Assembly: GCA_921293015.1 (NCBI GenBank)
Contig: OV121081.1
Coordinates: 6,448,001 to 6,512,000 of the forward strand
Direction of reading: 5' to 3'
Length of the DNA stretch: 64,000 nt
From: Phorcus lineatus
Taxonomy: Eukaryota; Mollusca; Gastropoda; Trochida; Trochidae
Within the stretch, counting starts at the first letter, position 1. The number at the start of each line of letters is the position of its first letter. The notes under the pieces are model-generated. The model saw nothing but the letters and a program-made list of their open reading frames with translations, had not been told where the DNA came from and did not search any database. The position numbers and the translations under genes are program-made. Below, in pieces: positions 51,791 through 64,000 of this stretch.

Positions 51791-52349
51791 ATATGGAAAA
51801 CACAATGATATAAAGTTATATTTTAAAATTATAAATTATTACTTCGACGTTTCAGAATTACCACAATTAACGAGGGTTCAGATAAAACTGGCATGAAGTC
51901 ACAGCCTTATTTCGAACTTTTCCTATTAAATTTCTCCAACATTTCAAGTTTCCAGTCCATCTTCGTGATCAACTACACGATTTTATATTCTTGCTAGTCA
52001 ATTTTTTGAGGAATCATAATTGATTGTCGTTCTAACAGGTTCTGCCAACACTTTATCCATTCTACATCCGACTCCTGCTATGGAGACAGCTGTCTTGTCT
52101 TGATGACGTGACTATTCTTGGTGACACTGGCCTGATATTGAATGACTTCAATCAAAGCCCCAATATCAATGAATATGAAACTCTCCTCTAGTGCTTCCTT
52201 ATCAATGGACTTCAATACTAATGATATTTTACTTAGAGGTTACAAAATGTTATTTTTCATATCACAACGCCTGTTAAAATCAGGAGTAAATGGCGTATTT
52301 TTTAAAGTATTCAAATGATTGAAGTCAAAAGCTACAAAACAGCATCATT

Positions 52350-53600
52350 CCTTCCTAAGAAATGGTCTTTTTGTAGATTTTGTTAAACCATTCGATAGAT
52401 TTAGACATTGAACGTTGTGGTATATGTTTTTAACGAGAGAGGAGGTGTGTCTGTTAAAATGGACAAGTCATACAATCTATATATCAGTTCCTTAAATATT
52501 GTGGGAAGCACGATACTTTTTTGTCGGACATATTTTCATACATCGTCGATGTGCGTCAAGAGTGTGTCCTAAGTCCACTTGTTTTGTCTATTTTCATCAA
52601 TGAGCTTGCTATTGAGATAGACCAAAATCCTGGTCCAGACATACAACCCCATCCAGATATTACACATTTATTCCTGTTGCTTTTCAGCGACGATATAATT
52701 GTTTTCAGCTAATGGCGTGGCAATTAATTTGGACAAAACGAAGGCTGTTGTCTTCAAAAGAGGTGGGTCAATATCACAATGGAAAAGGTGATTCCATAAC
52801 GGAAAGAGATTAAATTGTGTTAATTACTATAACTATCTTGGCGTAACATTAACAATAAATTTATCTCGGACTAGTCATTTTGTGAATGCTTCATTACAAT
52901 GTAAGACGGCTTTCTTTGCATGCGTTATTTAAGAAATATTTAAAAGGTACCTTTCGATGAGTTCTTTATAATTGTTTATATGAAAATAGCTCCTATTCTA
53001 TAGTGCTCAGGTATGGGGCTTTCCATCGAAATGATAATATCGACATCTAAAAACGTATTTCGGGGCAAATGTGACCGCTTTGCTATGTATATTTTGGTGT
53101 ATATGTAGGGTAAACACCTATAGTCTTTACGAAGCATCATAATCCTAAAAAGTGTCACAATATTTTGGTACAACCGTCTTATGCTGGAAAGGATAACTGG
53201 GCTACTAAATAAAAGCCTATATTGTTCAGTTTAGGTTTCGGGTTTATCTGGGCGCCACATATTGCCCATAACCACTAATCCTTCATACCTGAGTCCATCT
53301 TCCGCTTTAAATTAATACATGAACAAGATGGGCAAGGTTCAGTTGGAAATGGCAGTAAATTTTGGTTAATTTCTGTTTACACCACCAATCTCAGTCTTAA
53401 AAAAAGAAGATATGTATGAGCTCAGTTCAGGTGTTTTTCTCGTCAGCTCCATATTGAATCTGGACCGTACAATAATAGAGCTAGATTATGCAATATGTAT
53501 TAAACTGTTTTGTGAAGAATAAGCTCCACTTTCTCCTGGTGTAACTGTTTATATAATTTGTTCCGAACATCGTGTGAGACTTTAGAATTCATAGAGGTAT
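52350..53600 (+). pseudogene. LINE reverse transcriptase and C-terminal relic
   Basis: Pieces in shifting frames follow the C-terminal two thirds of a non-LTR retrotransposon ORF2. Motif A is NGLFVDFVKPFDRF (about 52361). Motif B is VRQECVLSPLVLSIFINELA, and motif C reads LLLFSDDIIVFS. The thumb region shows INLDKTKAVVFKRGG and YYNYLGVTL. Then come APILYSAQVWGF and, near 53190-53260, a W..K.ILFSLGFGFIW segment. Near 53430-53560 there is an RC-(F/S)SRQLHIESG-PYNN...LCNMY block like the Cys-containing tail of invertebrate LINEs. Many stops and shifts make it dead. Confidence 0.85.
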
Positions 53601-53609
53601 AGATGGATA

Positions 53610-55595
53610 CTCGGCATACATACCAGGTATAACCATTTCAGGCATCTGCATTTGAACTAATCAATTGAACATGAGGAATACACTACCTGAATGTATATAT
53701 TTGTGTTATGCTGGATAGCATTTTTGCTCACATCAAATCATAATGAAAGAAAGTTCATCAATCATTACGTGTTGTTGATTGGATTTGATTGACTCAGTGT
53801 AACATACATGTAACTTGATCATTTCTATTTTCAGTTTAAGTGCGTATTAACGTTTCATTGTCGCCAATATTTCAACGAGGGTAAAGTACCGTTTCCGTGA
53901 GCACGTGTCGCTCTGGTGACCCTGAACACGTTTCCAAACATTAGTTTCTGTCAATGGTCAGCTGAGCTGCGTCTCATGCTTTGAAGAGGGCACACTGATT
54001 TAAGTTGTAATTGAGCACATTCATGATTGAAATCAGACTAATTGCAATGCAGGATTCAAACGTGACTTGACTATACATAATTTCACCCAAGTGTCTTCTG
54101 AGATCAACAATATCAACGTAAGTTGATAAGATTTACAGGCGAGACCTACCAAGGTGTAGTTTAACTTTTATCGATTTTTCGAGTGTTATATGCTAGATGT
54201 CAGAATACATTTTTCCATCTTCCGAAACATTAACAACTCTGAACAAAGCTCTACAAAATGACTTCTTATGCTTTGATGTCGTAGCATTGCGACTCTATCA
54301 TTGCTTATGATTTTATTGTGATATTTCTAATTGATGACGTTAAAATATTGTTATGTCAATTAGTTGCAATCACCAATTGTCAACAGATCGATCCTTGTTT
54401 ATATATGAGGCTTATCAGACATGTTGGTTCTTTATTCATTGTACCTAAACGTGTGGTTTTGCAGCACACAGAGACCAATTTTATTTTATGATAAATCAAG
54501 CTTAGAAATTAAAATCAAATTTAATTTTCAAATGTTCTCTGAAGTAAACAAGTTTTTTTTAATCATTTTATTAAGGAAATGGCCGTACAAAAGCAATCGT
54601 TCAAGCTTTTTTTCCGTGAATTTGGAACCCTCGATCAATTACTAAAAACAAACATTGTTTTTGAAAGAAAATGATCATCAGAAAGAACATGAAGGTCAAT
54701 TGTGACTACGGTGATTTTTTTTCCAGAAATTATATGGATTGATATAGTCCAATGCAATCGGCAAAACACAAAATGTTAGCTTCTTAAAGTTCATTTGCGC
54801 TCACTTACAAAAGATTCTCTTGAGAGCGAAGAAAGGTTCTCTGTCACCTTTCCTCCAACGCCCTTTGTCCTTAGAAGTGGACAGGCGTCTTTCATAAAGA
54901 AAAAAAACAGTTTTCGTCTTAAGTTTTAACTGACTTTTGATGTGAACTGTATGTCATGTCACGAAAAAGCATTTATTGAAATCGTTATGTCCCTTTGGGC
55001 AACACGTTGTTCGTATAGTAAGTCTGCAATGTTTGACGTATTATTTGAATGTCAACTTTACAAGTGATAGATCATTTAAAAGCATATGAAGTGAATTGAA
55101 TGAAAGTTTTAAAAGTACGACAATAATCTTTAACTTCAACCATTTTCCTACGGGATAAAGTTTTACTAAGATCAGAAAACAAAGTTTTAAGGCGTTTTTG
55201 TCATCATCTTTACATTATTTTAGTTTGGGTGGTAATGTTTTATGGTTCATAAAGATAACTTTCGATCTGTCACTGTATGTCATCCATTCACACAAGTTCT
55301 CACTATCCTAAAGTTATCTTTCAGTCAAACTTTCAAAATAAGCTGTCTTTAAGATATTACGGTTACAGAACTTATTGTAGGTATAAGTTTAAAAAATCGG
55401 AATTTGAAGCGCAGAATGATATGGCCTAAGGGAAAGTTACTAGTGTTAAAATGAATATTTGCTTATGAATCAGTACTTCCAAACCCCAGTCTAAGAACTG
55501 TATACATTTCTTTCAAATCACATCAGCAAAAAAATTGAAAAAGGCATTTTAACACAAAGCGAAATATGCACCGCTAGTGTTATGTTTGGAAACCA
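53610..55595. other. Non-coding stretch
   Basis: No gene, RNA or repeat recognised. Confidence 0.5.
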
Positions 55596-55602
55596 GAGAT
55601 AT

Positions 55603-55917
55603 CAGGTGAGGTGAGGTGATTTAGGGTTTAACGTCGCTTTAAAGAGTATTTCAATCATATCGCGACTGGTTATATTATTGCAGGGAAAAGGCCCGCAACA
55701 CTTTTGGGACCATGTATTGCGGGGAAAACTGCAAGAATCGGCTGGACCTGGCCAACCGTGGGTGGTACTGCGCTGAAATTCAGTGCAGCATTGCACCTAA
55801 ACCATACTGTGTTTAGAACAGCTGAAAGCAAACTTGCAGAGCCCCTGGCGGGATTCCAACCACGGACCTCTTCATCCAAAGCCGAACGCGCTAACCACCG
55901 CGCTATCCCACCCCACG
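55603..55917 (-). repeat. Full-length tRNA-headed SINE, minus strand
   Basis: The plus strand begins with the tail GGTGAGGTGAGGTGATTTAG then TTTAACGTCGCTTTAAAGAG. It ends with the reverse complement of the head (CGAACGCGCTAACCACCGCG, then CTATCCCACCCC). Between them lies CCCTGGCGGGATTCCAACCA, the B-box region. At about 315 bp it is the longest copy of this family here and defines it. GATATCA and GATATATCA flank the ends as a probable imperfect target duplication. Confidence 0.9.
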
Positions 55918-55919
55918 AT

Positions 55920-58900
55920 ATATCAGAGAATGGAACGTGATGTGGCTCAAAGCTAGGAACAAAGCACATGCAAGTGTTTAACTTGTTCATTAACAGAGTT
56001 TACACTTACTTGTTTATAATAGTAAATGTTGTTGATATTTCATAAGATAATTTTTCAAAACTTCTAAGCACCCTGCCTCTTTAAGTGTCAAATTATCCAC
56101 GGGACTATTGTGTTACAAAACATATACTTTTGGAAGTTTCTTTCGCTAGATCAACAAAACATGAATTGAAAGATGAAAGGAATATTTCTTTAAAATCATA
56201 ATTCCAGTTTTGTTGCCACTTTGCTATTCTACCCGTTGGATTAGTTTCGAAAATTGTGTTAGGGTTACAATAAAAGGTCTATGTTATATCTCCTGATGTC
56301 CAACCATGTTCCACACGCACCATGCTGATGAGGTCCGAAGGACCGATATCAATCAGGCCTTTAATTACTGAACTGTAATATACTATTTGTGAGAGAAAAT
56401 ATCTCATTCTTCCCTTTTCTATGATACTGACATCTTTTATTGTTCTCTCATTGAGGAGGAAATAATGTCTCCCATTAGGCTATACGAGTCTCTTTGGAGA
56501 TCATGCCATCGCATAAAGCTTCCTTAATGTATGGAAATTGAAATCTACTGTCAGCAATCCTTGACTACTCTATGACATTAACAGTACTGTTCAAGGATGT
56601 ACGATTTGCATGTCATAATTTACTTTGGTAGAATAGCTAATATGTTCAGTGCGACGGGACCTGATATTGAGTATTACTTACCTTACTATTCCAAATTGGT
56701 CCATTTGAACTTCGGTCGACTACTCGAAGTACTCTCAGGTTTCTTGAATTGTACCTTACTTATCAGGTTTGCTAATTGGAATAGGATAATTTCATTTGCA
56801 TAAACAGCTATGATCCACGTGCGAGTAATAGAATTATTGAAGAAAATAAAGATTTATATGTTGAAATCAATCACCAATTAGTTCGAACTCGTGGTGTTTT
56901 TTTAAATACATATAATGTCTTTTTAGCATGTGTCAAGCAGTCGTTATGGACTTTATGATCTGAAGTGTACTGACTATTGATTGCCCGAGTTTCAACTAAT
57001 CAGGAATCAAGATTTCTTCGTGTTTGTTAAATGACATAGCTTAACCAAGAGATAATTGGTCGGTTCCGACGAATATCTACACAAAGTACATGTAGGACGC
57101 ATGGTATTCGTTATATCAACTTTCATGAAAACATTATGTCCTTGTGGGGCTTATAAGGGTATACCTGTTTACAATGATATGCGATTTCATATATTTGTGG
57201 TTTTACATTTCAAGTAATCTGGTAGTGACGTCTTTGGCCAAAAGGGCCTCACTAACGAGTAAGAATCTCCACGTGTGAACCATGTAATACACTCCTATAT
57301 ATGTATATATACACATTGTTAACAATTATGTGCAGGTATTTGTGTTACCGCTGAATTTTTTGTATTGTACTGAATAAATCTGTGTGTCTGTTTGAATCTC
57401 CACTGGCCAAATGCATCGAGGCTGTAATTAAAATAGTACAAATCGAACGAACGTTGGACGACATGTCATGCTCTAAACATTGCGGTGCATAATCGTGAAT
57501 AATTCTGTTTGAACGGAATCATAATGTTATACAAACACCTGACTTAAAAACGTCGTCTATGGGTGAATGAAAGAAGCGTGTGTATTTCATTTTTCTTTTA
57601 GCAGTAGGCGTTATTGGAATTAGAGCGTAATTTTGTCATCTTAATTCTAGGCACAGAATGGTATAAAGCTAAGATTTATTGAAATTGAAATCATTTTATT
57701 ACCACCCACTGAAAAAGAATCGAAGATAAGCATGTATATTGCCTCTTTGCTCTTTCATACTTACATCATGAAAAATGAATTCAAACAATAATAATAATAA
57801 TGTACATCACAGTAGTAGTACGTCCATGAATACTGTTAGTGTATTTTCGAGTGTCTAATTGCAACATATACATAATTAATTGTATGAGTAAGTGTTTTTA
57901 CAGATGTCATACATACTTATTATATCATAATTAATGACCTAAAGAAAATGACGTTTAAATTGATTATGTTATCCAATTAAACTGACTTCGTAGATAAGTA
58001 AATTTCTGTATCAAAACAGTGCAATTTAGAATGCGATTTAATTTTTAAAAATTAGCATCACAATTTTAACCAAAAAGTTAATACGTATTGTTAGTTAATG
58101 ACGTTATAATGTACGTTATAATGTGATAATGTTGCTAAGGGAATATGAAATAGCGTATGTTGGTGTAGTCAAATATGACAAGACAAGATCTGAATATCAT
58201 GCATGTATTACACAAACATTTGTCAACTGAAACACGAATTCAGAATTATTTATGGAAGTTGTATTTTTTTTGCATAATTTTCCCAAAAGAAATTGTACAA
58301 ATGTAAATTTCTTTGAAATGGGATCTTTAATGGGATATCTCTCATAATACGGACAGTATATTGATATAAACTTCAATATGAATGCTTAGTTCCGTAACAT
58401 TTACAGAGTAAAATTAGCATATGGAATTTCATGATTTTTCTATTATTTGAATGCTTTTAAAAAAATTCTTAACTCTCAGGTGTCCTTAATTTTCACGAAC
58501 ACTAGTTTCAAAAGGAATGATTAAGATGTATTTGCTTTTGAATTAAACAAATATACCTTATAAAAACGTAGGCATATAAGTCTAGAACCAAAATCTTCTA
58601 CAATATTCTTTTCTTTTGACTTAAATTTACATTCATATTCATTTACTCTTTTCCTAATTACAACTTTTTAAGCCTTGATATTTTCATTTAATTGTATTTG
58701 AATTTACTTTAATTTCGAACGTTTCCTTTGTAAAAATTTAAGCATGATTTGCATTTTTCAATTATTATTTATTCACCAGGACTGAGGATATTAACATGTG
58801 GGAAAGTAATGGTTTTAAAAAATCGCACATACATCAAAATAAGAACCTCTTATATCATTATTAGTAAAACCACTATTCTTTGCAGTTCTTATATATGATT

Positions 58901-59955
58901 AGTCATCCGTCAGTTTATTTTAATTAAAAAACTTACATGTATGATTATTACATATCTAGTTAATTTAGGGATGTAGCCAATAAAAATATATCAAAAGTTA
59001 CTCATATTTTGAGTGGGTTTATGCCCTTGCGATCTAAGTCAAGCGTTTTCTTGGAAAATATTGACACACATCGCGGGTAAAAATACATTATTTTTGTGTC
59101 TCTCTTTTCTGGTTGAGCTGGATCAAATCATCGTTGCAAACTAGAAACTAATTAAAGTAAAAAAATGCTATTTATTTCTGTTCTCCTGGTTAACATTTTT
59201 CTCAAATATTTATGAATCAGTTATAAACGTACACCACGCTGTTATTATAACTATGATAGCATTTCTCAACGCGTACGTCTTGCAGTTATAAAACAGGACT
59301 TATGCACAAATGATAAAGATCCTTTCTAAGCTGGAAGGGTTAAAGCTATACTGTGTTTAGAGTCCCCCTATTCATGACGATTTGAAATGTTGGTATTTTC
59401 TAAAGAACCACTGGCCCTGAATTGGTGTGAATAGCTCATTAGCTAACATAGGTTATAATCGTGGTGAACGTGACCCCTAAAGAATGTATTAGGAACCACG
59501 TCAAGAAATCTTATTTGAGTCTTCTCTTCCAGGACGAACACCTGAAATGGTGTGTTTAGACTCCTTAGACTCTCCTGTTTAGACCAATCCAGGTTTAGGG
59601 ACACTAATGCATATACGCCATCACCATAGCTGGCTGCGGTTTGGAAAGCAAACAATGCTTCACTATTCAAAATGTTAGACGTTGACCTTTGAGACAAGAG
59701 GTATTGACTACTTGAGCTACAGTTCTTATGGCTGACATTGTCCAATTGGATTCAGGTAAAATATGCAGCCAAGCTTAATGGGCCATATTCGGAGAGGCAT
59801 CATGATTCACTACCAATCAAAAGCATCTATTCTTATGGGAAGCGTATCTTGTTACATTTATACACGCACATGTACACAGTGATGGGAAGGATCAAACAAC
59901 CTCTGTTTAGTTTTACCATTAGTGGAACCACAAAATTCTCAATTTAGCTTATGAA
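55920..59955. other. Non-coding stretch
   Basis: No recognised gene. It includes two diverged copies of the recurring short motif (near 56510-56565 and 57600-57690). Confidence 0.45.
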
Positions 59956-59959
59956 ATGT

Positions 59960-60610
59960 CTAAAATAAGGTCTCTGTAAATGAGAGGAACAGCTAATCAG
60001 CTTGGTATCAAATTATATTTGCCCCATTAACGGGTATTCGTCGAGTCCGTTGTCTTTGAAGCACATGAAGGCGCCCTTTGATTTGGAGATGAAGTCAATT
60101 TACAAATATTCTCAATGTTTGAATTCGATCTAATCTGATTCATACGAAGAAGCGATAAGAGAAGTGAGAAGTAGTACATTACTTAACTGAAATGCTTTAG
60201 GTTTTGCCAGCGACCGCATGCCAACAGTGGAGAAAGAAATCACTTTAAATCATTTCCCATTGATGATAAGAATTTAAATTCGATGCCAAAACAATTGTTC
60301 TCTTTTCAAGCAATGAAATCAAACGTGAAATGTCCATATCAGGGACCATTAAACTGGGTACTGAAACGCTGGATTTATGGAGATTGGAATTTACCTTCCT
60401 TAACCTTTGATTACTAAGGCATCAGTGATGAAGATTTAGGGTGTCCGTAAAGAATCAGACGAGCAAGTGCATTCGTACAATTTGACCCAGGGATTGATTT
60501 GATTCGTGTAAGATCAAGTGCTATATGTCTTTATTTTAGTAGTATTCCAGACAAGTCCCATTTGAGAATCCCTCTGAATTACCCGTATCCTGCTTTGAAA
60601 GGCAAATGCA
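59960..60610. repeat. Old dispersed duplication, copy 2
   Basis: Collinear partner of 50380-51180. It starts with AAGGTCTCTGTAAATGAG and ends around GCTTTGAAAGGCAAATGC, versus GAGGTCTTTGTAAACAAC and GTCTTTGAGGGGCGTTTG in copy 1. Confidence 0.75.
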
Positions 60611-60614
60611 CGAT

Positions 60615-61655
60615 GACTTTACATAGTTTTATTCCTGATAGCTTTAATTGACGTCATGAAATGAAATAAAGGATTGACAATGCCACGGTCTCCCAAGGTG
60701 GTAAACTGAATTTTGGTGTGTATGTTGTTTCTGCTAACAGTTGAATAATTCATCTTTACTAGTGAATACAATCTGGATTTTCTTAAGCTGCATCAAAGTA
60801 AAAATTTCATAACATTTAGAATTTTTCTGAACATCAATTGAATTACTTCTAGTAAACTAACACAGGATCATCTACATCCAAAATTTCATACACATTAAAT
60901 AAGATTTCTTTTTCCGTGAAATCGATAAAGTAAAACATTTATATGATTATGTTTTACGCTCTTGATGATTCATAGATAGATATTTCAAAGAGAACATTAT
61001 CCCCTGATGCCAAAAGTGTTGCTGTACTTTGGAGGTTTAGTATTTTACTAAAATATCGTACATTTGCATTTCAGCTAAAAAACACATCATCATTTGTTTC
61101 TAAATTTCCATGCATAAATACAAAAAAAGACATAAGAAATTTCAGTCCATTATTAAAAAACTTAAAAACCAGATACCTCATTTATCATACCGTTTATCCG
61201 TATTGAAGCTTGCCTCATAACAATATTATTTTGCTCATTCTTCATCTGTGAAGTACATCTTCTTGATGTAAAATGAGTTATGCAGCACTCCAAAGCCGAA
61301 ACAGTTGTGTAAAGTGATTAGTACCTGTAACCTTTAATTTATGGTTTCACGGTTACCTTTACCATTAGAATGTTCCTATATTTTTATTCTTTAAAAGTAT
61401 CTCTTCAAAGCTTTCGATTATGATGCAGCGAAGTGTCTCCTTAGAATAAAAACGAGTGGTTAAGAGTAAAAATAGGGGTAAAAAGATCCCTGACATGTGA
61501 CAGAGGCGACACAGAATGCATCCTCGGTCAACAGCGGGCTGAATGCTCATCGCTGATTCAGTGACTTCACTAGAACCACCATAAACTACAATCCCAAGTT
61601 TGAACTGATACCGTCAAAATCATTTACGCGTCCTAATTACTGTGAACGATGACTT
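60615..61655. other. Non-coding stretch
   Basis: Nothing recognised. Confidence 0.5.
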
Positions 61656-61658
61656 CCG

Positions 61659-61724
61659 AGGTGAGGTGAGATGATTTTAATAGGTTTAACGCCGCTTTCA
61701 AGAGTATTTCACTTATATCGCGGA
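61659..61724 (-). repeat. SINE tail fragment
   Basis: GAGGTGAGGTGAGATGATTT, then GGTTTAACGCCGCTTTCAAG and AGTATTTCACTTATATCGCG: the reverse complement of the tail of the tRNA-headed SINE family. Body and head are missing. Confidence 0.85.
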
Positions 61725-61729
61725 TAAAA

Positions 61730-64000
61730 AATAAATCATTCTTACAAGCATGATTACCTGGACAAGAAACAAAACGATTGAGTATTTCTTTACCACAGAC
61801 CACTATAGCAACCATCGTCTCACCTCAGAGAGACCCTAGGACAGGGTCATCCTGAACCCTTTACAATGTATATAGTAAAGTAGATATAGTCCCGTACATC
61901 AATTACAATTAAGGATGTTGTCACGGACACAGCAAGAAAAGTTGCTGTTCATCACTCAAGCCCTTGTGAGAAAACTGATCACCACTATACGACCTCTCTT
62001 GAAAGCGAATGCGTTATTGCTCGAGGTGGATATTAGTCATTAGATAAATTCACTATTTGTGATAGGAATTTACTTTCGAAATGGTAAAGTAAAATGGCAT
62101 ATGGTCGAATTCTGAAGAATTAGACTCCTTACTATTATTTTCAACATTATTATCATGTTCTTCAAGTGCTATAGAGCTGAAATATTGTAAACAGCATGTG
62201 AAACCCTACACCCTCACCTGAACCATTCTCCTCTATATATCATTTTATAAGTGGAACCGGTTTTATTATACAAAGATTGAGTTAGCGGCAGTTTTCGATG
62301 AAAGCTGATGAATGGATCTTCTCAAGATGTCTCTCCTAGGATTTCAGTTTCAGATCAACCAACGACGACGCAATATGCCAAAATTGTAAAATGCCAAACG
62401 ATAATGTCATTCGTCTGTTTACAACTTACAATTTTGCTATCACTGATATGCTCGTTGCGATCACATACACCGCATTGTATGTTTTGGTTTACATTTTCAT
62501 TAACACCAAAAGTTCTAAAAATAATATTTTCGTTTCAAGCCTTACAAAGGACCTTGATTATGAAGAAGTAGATGTTGATAAAGTACAAAATGTAACTGCC
62601 CTCAAACAGTTATTGTCTCTTAATATGAGCATTATTTGATGCTTCTCTTTTTGAAATACAGATACTTTTCATCACAAATAAATGCAACATCATATATGAT
62701 AACATTATCCGTATCTAATTAATGTATTACGATACGAAAAGGATGCAGTTATTAGTAGTACAATTTAAAAAGAATATTTACTCCATCGTCTTGCAGTCAT
62801 TTTTTTAAGTGCCTTTATCCTATTCTCGCAAAGACAACAAACATCAATGATATATTCATCACATCGCTCCATATCATTCGAATCAGTATATATAGAACAC
62901 GGCGATTACTCATGATACATCAGATTTTACATTCAAAGAAAAGTATTTCACGTCATACTGATACAAGAAAAGATAAAATACTGCAGAACTATGGTCACTA
63001 CAGGTACGTCCAGTCGCCTTTTTGTTGTTGTCAGGGGTAAGGACGTGGTACTGTAGAAGACGTTTTGACTATACACACATTTATGTAAGTGTTGACAACA
63101 ATATATTATGTCTTGCAAGCCTATTCAATTTACCTTATAAGAAGAATTTAGATAAAAAGGAACAAGGTCAGTGTATGTATCACGAATATCGCCAACGCAA
63201 GTTCCCACGATTTAGAATATACTACCAACAAATCGACTTCAAAGCTCATTAGCAAAAAGATTTACATCCCCGGAGTCACTCACATATCATTTTAGTCATA
63301 ACTATCTGTTCCGATATTGAATACTACTTCAGACCATATATCCTCGTGACACCAATCATCAAATTAGATATTTTCATCAATAAAAACATGTCATTAGTTA
63401 GCAAGTGTACATCGTAATGATAACATATTTACTATTTAACAAGGTGCGATCGATAATATAATAGTTTGTAAAAGTTTGGCCAAGTGGCTAAACGACCTCC
63501 AAAGCAACGTACATGACAGGAAAGGTTATACAGAATTGGAAGTTAGGATTGACTGTACTTGCAATGTCACGTTAACCAAATACTGTGCTAAGATAAATCA
63601 ATGGATGTGGTTTGAGGTTATAAACGATTATAACAAGTTTCATATTTTCTATGCAAGAATGTACATATGAAAATGACGTCATGAACTTATGGCAGTAAGA
63701 TACGTAGGGTACTCTACAATATGATGACGATTTGCAATTTCAGTAAAGAAATTTCAAAGTGTCAAATTGAAGCGATAACTTGAACACATCTTGAAAATAT
63801 TATAACATGGATGCCTTGAACAGTGACGTTTGCAATTTCATTGTGGGAGACAAAACCTTATTTTGATAGATTGAACATGTATATAACGAAATATGTTTAA
63901 AAGTAATCCTGCTTTGGAATAAATATAGAATTGTAAGACGCAACAAAATCATGTTTGTCCGATATTTTGAAAAAATTGATTTGTTTTGTTAATCTAAAGT
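61730..64000. other. Non-coding stretch to the window end
   Basis: No gene recognised. Frames at 62308-62639 have a hydrophobic run (DMLVAITYTALYVLVYIF) that could be a membrane segment, but they overlap each other, are short and match nothing I know. Confidence 0.45.

Noticed and set aside
59443..59745. 100-codon minus-strand frame
   Set aside because: No recognisable motif, no supporting signals; length is not exceptional for a 64-kb window.
62308..62639. Overlapping frames with a hydrophobic segment, possible small membrane protein
   Set aside because: Two competing frames over the same DNA, no start context, splice signals or homology I can recognise.

Overview
Organism and general character. 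This is AT-rich, gene-poor eukaryotic DNA from an invertebrate animal, most likely a mollusc. That placement is inference. It rests on a peptide-type class A GPCR, tRNA-headed SINEs whose 3' tail (TGAAATACTCTTGAAAGCGGCGTTAAA then CTCACCTCACC, in pieces) I recall as typical of molluscan genomes, and a DIRS-type tyrosine-recombinase retroelement. No bacterial-style operon, CRISPR array or functional tRNA/rRNA gene was found.

Layout. 1-12.9 kb: non-coding, with SINE copies and a long (TA)n tract. 12.90-14.03 kb: an intact 376-codon class A GPCR with its ORF in one exon behind a good splice acceptor. 16.9-17.2 kb: a tRNA-headed SINE with an (ATT)n tail. 18.78-19.16 kb: a miniature LTR-type element (TRIM-like, minus strand) with a tRNA-like Pol III promoter inside its LTR. 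19.40-19.84 kb: a broken THAP-domain gene, then a tandem duplication around (TA)n. 23.8-24.7 kb: a dead Tc1-like transposase. 25.32-26.34 kb (minus): an intact 339-codon phytanoyl-CoA-dioxygenase-like 2OG/Fe(II) oxygenase. 27.1-30.95 kb: a tandem segmental duplication in which one copy carries a 950-bp TTAA-flanked miniature DNA transposon and the other keeps the empty site. 31.9-41.6 kb: SINEs and non-coding DNA.

41.67-46.58 kb: a DIRS-like element (gag, RT/RNase H/methyltransferase-like, tyrosine recombinase) with a TATA/initiator promoter, candidate inverted terminal repeats and a truncated, frameshifted recombinase. 48.0-48.35 kb: a dense CRE/E-box cluster that looks like a promoter or enhancer. 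51.5-53.6 kb: a LINE relic whose 5' part is inverted, as in twin priming. 50.4-51.2 and 60.0-60.6 kb: an old dispersed duplication. The rest to 64 kb is non-coding with SINE pieces.

How it fits together. Only the GPCR and the oxygenase look like intact host protein-coding loci. They are 11 kb apart on opposite strands and nothing links them functionally. Most other recognisable sequence is mobile-element debris. The points most worth a second look are the GPCR's loss of class A sodium-pocket residues, the tRNA-like LTR element, the filled/empty-site pair, the DIRS element with apparent inverted ends, and the CRE cluster. I did not find a convincing new multi-gene system.
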